Source of the DNA: a virus
Virus record (IMG/VR): IMGVR_UViG_3300028030_000022
Span: 1-44,873 of that record
Length of the DNA: 44,873 nt
Strand: one strand, 5' to 3'
How positions within the stretch are numbered: position 1 is the first letter of the stretch; every line of letters starts with the position of its first letter. The position numbers and the translations under genes were made by a program. This document shows positions 6,783-14,279 of this stretch, one piece after another. Below the pieces are notes generated by a model that was given only the letters and a program-made list of their open reading frames with translations, searched no databases and was not told the DNA's origin.

Positions 6783-8137
6783 GAAAGCCTAGAACAACTG
6801 ATAAGAGTTACTTAAAGAAACACCCAACGATTAAGCAAGATGCAGCTGCTTACGCTTCTGGCGGGAAGGCTACGTTCAGCGCTAACTACACAGAGTATAT
6901 GCGTAGCGTTGAGACAATCGACCAAGCGATACGGACTATAGCAAACATCTTTTCCTTATGTGAGCTAAAAACTTATAAGGACATTAAGGGAGAGCTTAAA
7001 CCTGTAAACGTTAAGAATGTCGATTTGGAGTTCCCTAATGAAGTAGACTCAAGAGTTGACTTCTTTCGTAAGCTTGCAGTGAATATCTTTTCACAAGGTG
7101 CTGGGCTTGTAGTTACAGAGTCTGGTAACAGGGGTGAGCAAGGGCCTTTAGAGAACTTCTACGTACTTGACATAGCGAAAGTACAAGCTGAGTCTGATGG
7201 CAAAGCACTTATCTCTCAGTTCAAATACTCAGCAGAGGATGGTTCAGAGATCTTTTACCCTGCGAACAAATGTATCTATGTTAATGATAGTATTGATCCA
7301 TCTAATCTACTGTACAGCCTTTCACGTTTGAAGAGTTTAAACGATGTCCTACTTATGCAAGCTGGCGCAGTAGGTCAAGCAAAAGACATGCTAACAGGTG
7401 GCGCAAAGAAAGCCGCAATAATATCCGCAAATAATCCTATCTCAAAAAGTAATATGGATATTATAAAGACTGAGTTTGACACCTTTATGAAGAGTGCAAC
7501 GGCAACATCGCTATTCTTAAATACTGAGCTTGACGTTCAAGTAATCGGCAATAGTATGACTGGTGCTGATGTAATAAGTTTATTGAGTGACATAAACGAA
7601 ACGATCCTTAAACATTATAACATCCCACAGTTTCTTCTAGGGGTTGCGTCTAAGGGTGCTAATAAGACGGAAGAGCTTACTAACTTAATACGTATCTTCT
7701 TTAGTTCCCAGTTACTTCCTGTTCTTACAAACATTGAGCTACAGTTTACACGTTTCTTTAGAGAGCAACTCGGGATTAAGAACATTGTGCTTAAGTTCGA
7801 TTACAAGTCTTTAGATATTCTGAAGATGCCTGAAGAAGTACAGGTCGACCTTACACTAAAGAAACACAAAGCAGGCGTTATCACCTTGAATGAAGCAAGA
7901 GCAATGCTAGAACTTCCAGCGATTGATAGTGATGCTGCTAACAAAGTATACATGCCTGCCTTCTTACTAGGTAATGCACCAGTAAGTTATAATGACTATT
8001 CAGCGGACTTGGAACGTTACCTTAACTTGAATCAAGCTGGTGGACAAACACTCCCATCTGGCAATTCAGGTGGTGCTGATAACACGAATGTTGTGACAGA
8101 CTCGCAAGGCGGGCAACCAGATCAAGGTAACTCGTAG
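6779..8137 (+). CDS. portal protein, HK97-type, 452 aa
   Basis: The portal forms the dodecameric ring at the capsid vertex through which DNA enters. Sequence support: an N-terminal segment like that of HK97/SPP1-class portals (EYMRSVETIDQAIRTIANIF), a central core, the helical region with ILKHYNIPQFLLGVASKGAN, and the typical C-terminal KAGVITLNEARAMLELPAID. The last 35 residues are Gly/Ser/Asn/Gln-rich and probably flexible. It is followed by a GIY-YIG-like gene and the protease, as expected for a head operon. It starts in an ATGA overlap with the gene before and shares one base with the next start. Confidence 0.9.
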   Translation: MRKPRTTDKSYLKKHPTIKQDAAAYASGGKATFSANYTEYMRSVETIDQAIRTIANIFSLCELKTYKDIKGELKPVNVKNVDLEFPNEVDSRVDFFRKLAVNIFSQGAGLVVTESGNRGEQGPLENFYVLDIAKVQAESDGKALISQFKYSAEDGSEIFYPANKCIYVNDSIDPSNLLYSLSRLKSLNDVLLMQAGAVGQAKDMLTGGAKKAAIISANNPISKSNMDIIKTEFDTFMKSATATSLFLNTELDVQVIGNSMTGADVISLLSDINETILKHYNIPQFLLGVASKGANKTEELTNLIRIFFSSQLLPVLTNIELQFTRFFREQLGIKNIVLKFDYKSLDILKMPEEVQVDLTLKKHKAGVITLNEARAMLELPAIDSDAANKVYMPAFLLGNAPVSYNDYSADLERYLNLNQAGGQTLPSGNSGGADNTNVVTDSQGGQPDQGNS

Positions 8138-8475
8138 TGATACGAACCCTTGACCCACTTACTGGGCACATGTTATATTATGACAAACGACCAACAACTC
8201 TGTACTACGTACGCTTCGAGCCAGTTGGTCGGGACCCTGTGTATAAGATAGGGATTACTGTACAGGATGTTGCTAAGCGTTTTCGTTCAGAGCGTATACC
8301 TTATACGGTACTCCATACGGAGCTTCTTACAGGTAAAGAAGCATACTATAAAGAACAGAGAATACTTTCGCAGTACGAACGTTGGGCTCTTCCCTACGAG
8401 GAACTTCTAACGTCAGGCAACTCGGAACTGTTCTCAGTGGACATTAGACAATTTATGAATAAAGGTGAACTATGA
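8137..8475 (+). CDS. GIY-YIG/T5orf172-like protein, 112 aa
   Basis: Residues about 22-40 read LYYVRFEPVGRDPVYKIGIT, matching the two beta strands that carry the GIY and YIG-like motifs in T5orf172/MUG113-type GIY-YIG proteins; VAKRFRSE follows as the Arg-bearing helix, GKEAYYKEQRIL supplies the conserved Glu helix, and GNSELFSVD resembles the end of the domain (often GxTE.F). It is a single-domain protein with no recognised DNA-binding addition. It starts with GTG that shares one base with the portal stop and ends overlapping the protease ATG, so it is embedded in the head operon. It could be a nuclease, a homing-endonuclease derivative or a repurposed accessory protein. Confidence 0.65.
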   Translation: MIRTLDPLTGHMLYYDKRPTTLYYVRFEPVGRDPVYKIGITVQDVAKRFRSERIPYTVLHTELLTGKEAYYKEQRILSQYERWALPYEELLTSGNSELFSVDIRQFMNKGEL

Positions 8476-9557
8476 AAAAAGTACAAGTATTCCAAGACGT
8501 AAGCTTTAAGCTACTAGGTACAGATGTAACTACTGACGTAACGGACAAAACAGTTATTAATATTGCGGGGTACGCATCGGTGTTCCTAAACCCTGATGGG
8601 TCACGCCTTATTGACCGTGACAACGAGAGTGTAGCACTTTCTTTACTAAATCTTGATAATTATAAGAAAAACCCTATATTAGTATATAACCACGACTGGG
8701 GAGACGTTGCTGGAAAAGTTACTCTTATTGAGAAACGCCCAGAAGGTTTATACGTAGAAGCAGAAGTACATAAGTTTACAGGACGTGAGCAGGTTTTTGA
8801 GGCAGTTGGTGCTGGTATAATTAAAACGTTTTCTATCGGTTTCGTACCAAAAGCGTTTAACTATATTGAAGCGACAGACACCTTGGAGATCTCTGAAGCA
8901 GAGCTCGTTGAACTGTCTTTAGCCCCCGTGCCCTCAAATCAGGACGCGCTATTTACTGTTACTGGTACTAAGTCTTTAAGCGTTGACCCACAAGTAGTTA
9001 AATCTCAGAACGATATGTCTTGCGATGAGTTAAACGGAATGTGCAAGATAAAAAAAGGAAAAGGTATGAAGAAGAGTATCGAAGGTGGAGAGGAAAATCC
9101 TACACCTACTGAACAACCTCAAGCAGAAGAAAAACCTAAAGAGCAAGAAGTTCCTAAAGTGGAGCCTAAAGCAGAGGTTAAACCTCAAGCAGAAGAAAAA
9201 CCTAAAGAGGAGCCGAAGGTATCTGTGGAGCCAGAAGATAAAGACTCTCTATCAGTAGAAGACTTAGCTGCTCAAATCGTTGCTGCTCAACAGCTTGCTG
9301 AAGAGAAAGCTAGAGAGGCTGAAGAAAAAGCTAAACTAGAACTTGAAGAGAAAGAGAAACAACGTGTAGCAGAAGAAGAGCAACGTGTAAAAGACGCACT
9401 CTCCTATATCAAAGAGCAAAAAGAAGTTATTGAGGGTACCGCTGCGGCTGACCTTGATACGGAAGAGCTTGATGAATTGTATGAACTACTTACTACAACA
9501 GCTGAAGCAATCGAAGCAAAAGTTATTGAGGCTGTACAGGCTGCGCAGAGCGCGTAG
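8472..9557 (+). CDS. prohead protease with C-terminal scaffold-like domain, 361 aa
   Basis: Residues 1-165 are an HK97-type prohead protease (herpes-type serine protease fold): His74 in YNHDW, Ser121 in TFSIGF, and the strand EISEAELVELSLAPVPSN near 139-156. The protease matures the capsid shell. Residues 200-361 are unlike a protease: a Pro/Glu/Lys linker with an internal repeat (PQAEEKPKE at 216-224 and 238-246) and then a long Glu/Ala/Lys coiled coil (about 265-320), as in scaffold proteins. The fusion is about twice the length of a lone protease. MSCDELNGMC (182-191) links the halves. An in-frame internal start at 9066 could produce the scaffold alone. Confidence 0.88.
   Translation: MKKVQVFQDVSFKLLGTDVTTDVTDKTVINIAGYASVFLNPDGSRLIDRDNESVALSLLNLDNYKKNPILVYNHDWGDVAGKVTLIEKRPEGLYVEAEVHKFTGREQVFEAVGAGIIKTFSIGFVPKAFNYIEATDTLEISEAELVELSLAPVPSNQDALFTVTGTKSLSVDPQVVKSQNDMSCDELNGMCKIKKGKGMKKSIEGGEENPTPTEQPQAEEKPKEQEVPKVEPKAEVKPQAEEKPKEEPKVSVEPEDKDSLSVEDLAAQIVAAQQLAEEKAREAEEKAKLELEEKEKQRVAEEEQRVKDALSYIKEQKEVIEGTAAADLDTEELDELYELLTTTAEAIEAKVIEAVQAAQSA
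9066..9557 (+). CDS. possible separately translated scaffold, in frame inside the protease gene
   Basis: ATG 9066 (residue 199 of the protease frame, protein begins MKKSIEGGEE) is preceded by AAAAAAAGGAAAAGGT, a strong purine-rich ribosome site with AGGA about six bases before it. Translation from here would yield 163 aa comprising just the Pro/Glu repeat and the coiled coil. Lambda makes its Nu3 scaffold from inside gene C in this way. The purine run also encodes Lys/Gly residues, so coincidence cannot be excluded. Confidence 0.4.
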   Translation: MKKSIEGGEENPTPTEQPQAEEKPKEQEVPKVEPKAEVKPQAEEKPKEEPKVSVEPEDKDSLSVEDLAAQIVAAQQLAEEKAREAEEKAKLELEEKEKQRVAEEEQRVKDALSYIKEQKEVIEGTAAADLDTEELDELYELLTTTAEAIEAKVIEAVQAAQSA

Positions 9558-9610
9558 TCTTTTGGAAAAGCGACGCCATAAAGATGCGCAGATTTTATTC
9601 TAATGTTACT

Positions 9611-9622
9611 ATTGAGCTCAAT
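9611..9622. promoter_or_regulatory. 12-bp perfect palindrome before the capsid gene
   Basis: ATTGAGCTCAAT is a perfect palindrome lying 28 bp before the capsid ATG, inside a 93-bp AT-rich gap (9558-9650). It contains TTGAGC, a possible -35-like hexamer, but no clear -10 at the proper distance before the ribosome site. It may be an operator or an mRNA element. Confidence 0.3.
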
Positions 9623-9650
9623 ACGTAATTATTTATCTTAAGGAGATAAA

Positions 9651-10877
9651 ATGGCAAAACTTGAAGATCTTGTTGCTAAGGCAATGAAACTAGACGTAAA
9701 AGAAGGTATCGTGGCACACGCTAAGTCAGTTGGTACATCTGCACCAAAACCTGCTGGTGTTGTTGGAGGAGCTATGAAGCTTTCTGACGAACAAGGTAGA
9801 TTGGCAGAACTTGGACTTATCGCTAAGAAACTTCGTGGTGGATCTTTAGCTGATGTTGACGCTAAAGACCTTAACGCTCGTGCAAAAGCAATTGGTGTAA
9901 CTGGTGACTTAGCAGAAGCACTTCCAGCTGGCTTTACAGGAACTCTTTTAAAAGACATCCAAGATGAGCTTAACGTTGCTAAACTATTTGGTGCTAAGCA
10001 AATTAAAGGTGGTGTTGCACATGACCTTATTGCTATCTATGGTATCTCTGCATACTTAACAGGTGAAGCTACAAACGGAACTGAGAGTGGTGAAAACTAT
10101 ACAACTTTCGTTGCAACTACTAATAAAGTAATGTCTCTTGTTCGTAAGTCTTACGAATTACTTGACGATTCTCTTATTGATATTGCTGCTGAAGTTCGTG
10201 CGGGTATCGTTCGTGCAATCGCTGAAGCTGTTGAAGAAACTGTTATTAATGGTGATATCGCTGGTACAATGGACGCTGGTACTGCTGCTAACTCAGCTGT
10301 TAAAGTTTCTAATGGTCTTCGTAAAACAGGACTTAATAAAGCAACTGTAGACTTTGGTGGTGCTGCACTTACTGAAGAAGAGTTCCTTGCTAAGGTTACT
10401 GATATGCAACTTGCTGGTGGTATCTATTTAGACCAACGTGCTGTAACTCGTGGTGATGTTGTTCTTGTAATTGACCAATACACTTATGGTAAAGTTCGTA
10501 ACTTCAAGAGCTTTAAAACTATTGACGTTGCTGGCACAATGGCTACACTATTCGGAGGTAAAGTCGATTCTGTATTTGGAATTCCTTTGGTGGTCACTTC
10601 TCTTATTCCTGCTACTGATGCAAATGGTGTTGTTAGCTCTACTGCTGCTGACAATACACTTTCTTCTTGTGTAATGGTTAACGTTGCAACTTGTAGACTT
10701 TCTATGAACGGAAACATTATCTCTGAGTCTGATAAAGACATCACAGACCAAGTATTCGTATTCACAGGCTCTCTACGTTATGGTTTCAGTTCAGTTTATG
10801 ACTCTACTGATTCTGCTCCAAACGTTATCTCTAACGCACATGTAAATGTCGTTGCAGGTATCAACATCGCTAGATAG
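9651..10877 (+). CDS. major capsid protein, HK97 fold, 408 aa
   Basis: The protein builds the icosahedral shell. After a helical N-terminal segment of about 90 residues comes ALPAGFTGTLLKDIQDELNV, typical of the N-arm of HK97-fold capsid proteins, then an E-loop/P-domain region (helix VRKSYELLDDSLIDIAAEV and the long spine helix with IVRAIAEAVEETVINGD), and a C-terminal A-domain with GIPLVVTS and late beta strands. It directly follows the protease and has the strong ribosome site AAGGAGATAAA. Codon use shifts toward GCT, GGT, GTT and ACT compared with its neighbours, as expected for a very highly expressed gene. The N-terminal part may be removed during maturation. Confidence 0.93.
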   Translation: MAKLEDLVAKAMKLDVKEGIVAHAKSVGTSAPKPAGVVGGAMKLSDEQGRLAELGLIAKKLRGGSLADVDAKDLNARAKAIGVTGDLAEALPAGFTGTLLKDIQDELNVAKLFGAKQIKGGVAHDLIAIYGISAYLTGEATNGTESGENYTTFVATTNKVMSLVRKSYELLDDSLIDIAAEVRAGIVRAIAEAVEETVINGDIAGTMDAGTAANSAVKVSNGLRKTGLNKATVDFGGAALTEEEFLAKVTDMQLAGGIYLDQRAVTRGDVVLVIDQYTYGKVRNFKSFKTIDVAGTMATLFGGKVDSVFGIPLVVTSLIPATDANGVVSSTAADNTLSSCVMVNVATCRLSMNGNIISESDKDITDQVFVFTGSLRYGFSSVYDSTDSAPNVISNAHVNVVAGINIAR

Positions 10878-10883
10878 TGATGC

Positions 10884-10901
10884 GTAGCCCTTAGGGGCTG
10901 C
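10884..10901 (+). terminator. hairpin after the capsid gene
   Basis: GTAGCCC (10884-10890), loop TTAG, GGGCTGC (10895-10901): a 7-bp stem with one G-T pair, six bases after the capsid stop. No U tract follows (CTTAAGTG). It may act as a partial terminator or as a 3' mRNA stabiliser that raises capsid output. Confidence 0.5.
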
Positions 10902-10951
10902 TTAAGTGCATACCTAATATGTATTTAAGCTATCCCTAAATAGGAGGATTA

Positions 10952-11149
10952 ATGGAAATCATTTATTCTGGTAAAATCTCTTTTACCTCTAATGGTATTA
11001 CGTTTGTACCTAACGAGACGTACAAAGTGGACAACGCTGAAGGTGAACGTTTAACGAAGACGTTTAGTAAATTATTTAAAGAAGTGAAACCTGAGGTTAA
11101 GAAAGCCGTTAAGAAACGTGCTCCACGAAAACCAAAGGACGAACAATAG
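10952..11149 (+). CDS. hypothetical small head protein with basic tail, 65 aa
   Basis: AGGAGG lies before the ATG. The first 45 residues are mixed beta (IIYSGKISFTSNGITFVPNE), and the last 20 are highly basic (KKAVKKRAPRKPKDEQ-like). It lies between the capsid gene and the head-tail connector, where many phages encode small capsid-associated or connector proteins. No specific family is recognised. Confidence 0.7.
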   Translation: MEIIYSGKISFTSNGITFVPNETYKVDNAEGERLTKTFSKLFKEVKPEVKKAVKKRAPRKPKDEQ

Positions 11150-11158
11150 GAGTAGCTT

Positions 11159-11695
11159 ATGGCGGTACAATTTAACTACGCTGACTACTTACTATTTTCA
11201 GCCGCGTCTGGTGTCAATGAAAACCTATACACAACGGTAATCTCTGGTGTTCTTGGAATGCTCCAATCACAGTACGGACTATACACAGAAGCGCAAGACA
11301 TCTCGCATAAAGTATTCAATGTTGGTACGGCTATTACGCTACCTATAAGTCCTATAAATACTATTACAAGTATTGAGTATGACGGTAGTATAGTAGATGA
11401 CACTACGTATACGTGGTACGGTGAAGACATAGTGTTTACTACACCGTTTACTGATAAGCGTAAACCCGTAACCTTTAACTTGAACGTAGGTTATACTGAC
11501 ATTCCAACTGACTTAAAGCTAGCTATCTATCGACATATCGATTCAATTATCTTTACACTCACTCGTCACACGGACAACATAGAGAAAGCTATTAACTCTA
11601 CAGGGAATACTGTTTATTACAATTCTGCGACGGTGCCTAAAGCAGTACTTAATACATATGACTTTTATAGTAAACGTGAAATAATAAGGTTCTAA
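11159..11695 (+). CDS. head-tail connector (adaptor) protein, gp6-like, 178 aa
   Basis: Its position, first after the capsid region, and its architecture fit the adaptor that binds the portal ring. Helical N-terminus (NYADYLLFSAASGVNENLYT), a beta core (AITLPISPINTITSIEYDGS; DDTTYTWYGEDIVFTTPF), then helices from DLKLAIYRHIDSIIFTLTRH. This order of helix, small beta insertion and C-terminal helices matches HK97 gp6/SPP1 gp15-type connectors. GGAGTAG precedes the ATG. Identification rests on order and fold impression, not on a signature motif. Confidence 0.65.
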   Translation: MAVQFNYADYLLFSAASGVNENLYTTVISGVLGMLQSQYGLYTEAQDISHKVFNVGTAITLPISPINTITSIEYDGSIVDDTTYTWYGEDIVFTTPFTDKRKPVTFNLNVGYTDIPTDLKLAIYRHIDSIIFTLTRHTDNIEKAINSTGNTVYYNSATVPKAVLNTYDFYSKREIIRF

Positions 11696-11696
11696 G

Positions 11697-12173
11697 ATGA
11701 GTAGCCTTGGTTTAAGTGATATTACAGCAAAAGTTCAACTCCTTATCCAAACAAAGGCTAAGCATGCTACAGCACGTAAAGTTGAGAAGATACGAGCTGA
11801 CGTTGTACAGACTATTAAAAGCTGGCGCCTGCACGTAAGGTTTCTTTTAAGTAGGAAGTACAAGGGTGGGCGTAACTATTCGTTATGGCCTAGGCTTAGA
11901 ACAGGTGCGTTAAGAGCTTCTGTCCCAACGTACGAGGTAACTACACGTAAAACCTTTTCTGGTAGCAAGACCGAGTTAAACGAGACTGTTATCCAAATTA
12001 AACATAGGCCTTACAAGAAGCCATGGGAAACTTATGGTAGAGAACTTAACCAATGGTCAAGCATTATTGGGCAACCTTCATCGCTAGATGGGTGGCAAGA
12101 CAGAGCGTATGACATGTTGGATAAGCAAATACTAAATAAGATAGGGGGAATAGTTGATTATAACGAAACATAG
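11697..12173 (+). CDS. probable neck or tail-completion protein (HK97 gp10-like position), 158 aa
   Basis: The protein has a long basic helical N-terminus (ARKVEKIRADVVQTIKSWRL), a middle with GRNYSLWPRLRTGALRAS and a C-terminal helix (GWQDRAYDMLDKQI). The segment RTGALRASV resembles the L.tGxLr.s motif common in HK97 gp10-type tail-completion proteins. It lies in the usual place between the connector and the tail terminator. The ATG is one base after the preceding stop. Confidence in structural role is moderate. Confidence 0.6.
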   Translation: MSSLGLSDITAKVQLLIQTKAKHATARKVEKIRADVVQTIKSWRLHVRFLLSRKYKGGRNYSLWPRLRTGALRASVPTYEVTTRKTFSGSKTELNETVIQIKHRPYKKPWETYGRELNQWSSIIGQPSSLDGWQDRAYDMLDKQILNKIGGIVDYNET

Positions 12174-12576
12174 AGAAATCTTTACAAGTATGAAAGAGAT
12201 CCTTGAAACATGTTCCAACGTAAGCCGAGTATCTTTATCAGGACACCAAGCGATTAACTCAGAGGATACGTTTGCATCTGTGTACGTAATTCCTGGGGCA
12301 GATAGTTTTACTAGCCGTACAACTGGTACTTCTGTCCATAGCTACGATAACTCTTTATTCGTACGATGCATAGTAAACGATAACTGTATTGATGATGAAC
12401 TTAACTGGACTGATACGCGTGACCAGATTATTCAAGCTGTGCTGGCTGATAGTGAAATATGGAAGCAAGCAGTAAATCGTGACGTTGTTTCTGTCGTGTA
12501 TGACGATATGAATAACTTCCCATTAGTTACGTTTGAAATCCTTTTTGAGTTCTCGTTACGCGAAGAGTGTAACTGA
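12154..12576 (+). CDS. probable tail terminator protein, 140 aa
   Basis: I choose the TTG at 12154 because AGGGGGAATAG lies directly before it; the next in-frame ATG, at 12190, has no ribosome site. The gene overlaps the one upstream by 20 bases. The protein has a helical start (HREIFTSMKEILETC), strands around SRVSLSGHQAI and FASVYVIPGADS, and ends in VTFEILFEFSLREECN. Length and position just before the tail tube match lambda gpU-type terminators that cap the tail. No diagnostic motif is present. Confidence 0.6.
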   Translation: MIITKHREIFTSMKEILETCSNVSRVSLSGHQAINSEDTFASVYVIPGADSFTSRTTGTSVHSYDNSLFVRCIVNDNCIDDELNWTDTRDQIIQAVLADSEIWKQAVNRDVVSVVYDDMNNFPLVTFEILFEFSLREECN

Positions 12577-12597
12577 CAGACAAGTCAATAAAATCAT

Positions 12598-12615
12598 AAC
12601 CCTTTGCAAAGAGTT
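12598..12615. promoter_or_regulatory. inverted repeat before the tail-tube gene
   Basis: CTTTGCAAAG (12602-12611) is a ten-base palindrome flanked by AAC (12598-12600) and GTT (12613-12615), which also pair. It lies in the 62-bp gap before the tail-tube gene, about 23 bases upstream of the start codon. It may be an operator or an RNA element. Confidence 0.3.
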
Positions 12616-12638
12616 AAATTAAATTTAAGGAAATACCT

Positions 12639-13808
12639 ATGGCGTATATAGACAAAAGTACACAATGGTCAGTAACCAAAGAAGCCGTTTATGGTGACCG
12701 TACTGCACCAGCATTACCAGATGATGTAGTAGAGTTAATCAACCCTACACTTACACCAAATACGGAGCTTGTTGAACGTGAAGTTCTGAAGAATAGCTTA
12801 GTTGGTGCACAGCCTCAACTTGGAAAAGAAACTTCTAGCGGTTCTTGTGAAGTAGAACTAGCATCAACTACAGGGGCAGACGGAGCAAAAACTATTAATG
12901 GTGACTTGTTATACGAAGCTGCTTTAGGACACCGTATTGCGGATGTTGCTGCAACTTCTGGTACAGTTTCTTCTGGTGTTGTAACATTCACGACGGCGTC
13001 TGATGTTGACAACTACACAGTTGGTCAAGCAGTTATCTGTAGCGGTGGTGCAGGCGACGTTGAGTACGCAGTTGTACGTAGTATCACAGCTGGTGTATCA
13101 ATGACAATCTCACCAGCCCCAGCAGATGACCAAACAATGTTTGGTGGACTCTTATCGTACACTGTAGCTAAACCTCGTGACGAGCAAATTTCACTCTCTA
13201 TTCAAGAGTATATGGAAGCAGCTTCTCGTATTGAGTACACGTATGGCGGTGTTGTAGTTTCTGATGTTACAATTAGTTACCCAGTTGCTAATATCGTAAA
13301 AGCTAACTTTAGTCTAGCAGGTGCTGGATACGCAGTTGAAGAAGATGGCGTTAACGGTGGTGTTGTACCAGCGCGTGCATCTGTTTGTATGACGAACGTT
13401 CCTTACATCGCTAAGAATATGACGTTTAAATACGGTGGGACAGCTTATAACATTGAGAACCTTGATGTAAAAGTTGCATCTGAGATTTACGATACTGAAG
13501 CACTAACTACTGCGGGCATCACTAATAAGACTGTTACAGGTAAGTCAGAAGTGGGTGGTTCATTTGCTGTTGAGTACACTGGTACAACATTGTTCAGCCA
13601 ATACAAAGACGGTACGAGTGGAGAAATCTTCGGTACAGTATCTAACGGCTCTTCTACAGCAATCGTATATGCGCCTAGAGTTGTTCTTACACAGTCAGAT
13701 AAATCAATTACAAGTGGTATCTATAAGGAATCTTTAAGCTACCGTTGTTTGAGCTCTGAGGGTTGTAGTGATACAGTTGAAGACGCAATAACAATCGCAT
13801 TCCAGTAA
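12639..13808 (+). CDS. major tail tube protein, 389 aa
   Basis: The N-terminus reads WSVTKEAVYGDRTAPALPDD, then a strand-rich segment with SSGSCEVELASTT, characteristic of siphophage tail-tube proteins of the larger kind. The central part has an Ig-like or beta insertion (GTVSSGVVTFTTASDV and VGQAVICSGGAGDVEYAVV), and the C-terminus is again beta-rich. It stands between the terminator and the chaperone/tape-measure genes, has a good ribosome site (AAGGAAATACCT) and is followed by a hairpin. At 389 aa it is longer than lambda gpV, so the middle domain may be displayed on the tail surface. Confidence 0.82.
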   Translation: MAYIDKSTQWSVTKEAVYGDRTAPALPDDVVELINPTLTPNTELVEREVLKNSLVGAQPQLGKETSSGSCEVELASTTGADGAKTINGDLLYEAALGHRIADVAATSGTVSSGVVTFTTASDVDNYTVGQAVICSGGAGDVEYAVVRSITAGVSMTISPAPADDQTMFGGLLSYTVAKPRDEQISLSIQEYMEAASRIEYTYGGVVVSDVTISYPVANIVKANFSLAGAGYAVEEDGVNGGVVPARASVCMTNVPYIAKNMTFKYGGTAYNIENLDVKVASEIYDTEALTTAGITNKTVTGKSEVGGSFAVEYTGTTLFSQYKDGTSGEIFGTVSNGSSTAIVYAPRVVLTQSDKSITSGIYKESLSYRCLSSEGCSDTVEDAITIAFQ

Positions 13809-13815
13809 TGTGTTC

Positions 13816-13835
13816 TATGACCTCTCGGGGTCATA
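13816..13835 (+). terminator. hairpin after the tail-tube gene
   Basis: TATGACC (13816-13822) pairs with GGTCATA (13829-13835) around a six-base loop, beginning ten bases after the tail-tube reading frame. No U tract follows. As with the capsid hairpin, partial termination or protection of the upstream mRNA is likely. Confidence 0.5.
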
Positions 13836-13877
13836 TATAGACCTTACAAGGAAACTTTAAAAGGAAAAGGAGAGAAT

Positions 13878-14279
13878 ATGGCAATCGTATTTGATAAAAA
13901 TATCGAAGAAGGGTTTACTTACGTAGTAGAGGCTGAACGTGGACAAGAGAATCCGTTTAGCGTTATCATCAAGCCAATAGACTCAGTGCGTTTAGTAACA
14001 CTGGAAGACGGAATTTTAAAAAGGGATAGTAATGACTCAGTTAGTTTATCAACAGGTTCGTATAATGTATCGTTATGCTGTAACGGAATTGCAGGATGGA
14101 ATAACTTACTTGACAGCGATGGTAAGCAAATCCCGATTACTACAGGGCCTAATGGGTTTATTTCACTAGAGTCTTTAGCGAAGCTCCCAATGAACGTTAT
14201 ATCAGAAGTATCTGGTGTTATTTCAGCGGTGTCTCAAGACCCTTCCACTATTCAGATTTTTATCGATAATAATGAGTAA
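13878..14279 (+). CDS. probable tail assembly chaperone (first of a pair), 133 aa
   Basis: The gene lies between the tail tube and the tape measure, where lambda has G and GT. The ribosome site is AAAAGGAGAGAAT. The protein is a compact beta/alpha protein with no motif I can name (MAIVFDKNIEEGFTYVVEAE at the start). It overlaps the next gene by eight bases in a different frame. The role is assigned from position. A decoration protein of the tube is an alternative. Confidence 0.5.
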   Translation: MAIVFDKNIEEGFTYVVEAERGQENPFSVIIKPIDSVRLVTLEDGILKRDSNDSVSLSTGSYNVSLCCNGIAGWNNLLDSDGKQIPITTGPNGFISLESLAKLPMNVISEVSGVISAVSQDPSTIQIFIDNNE

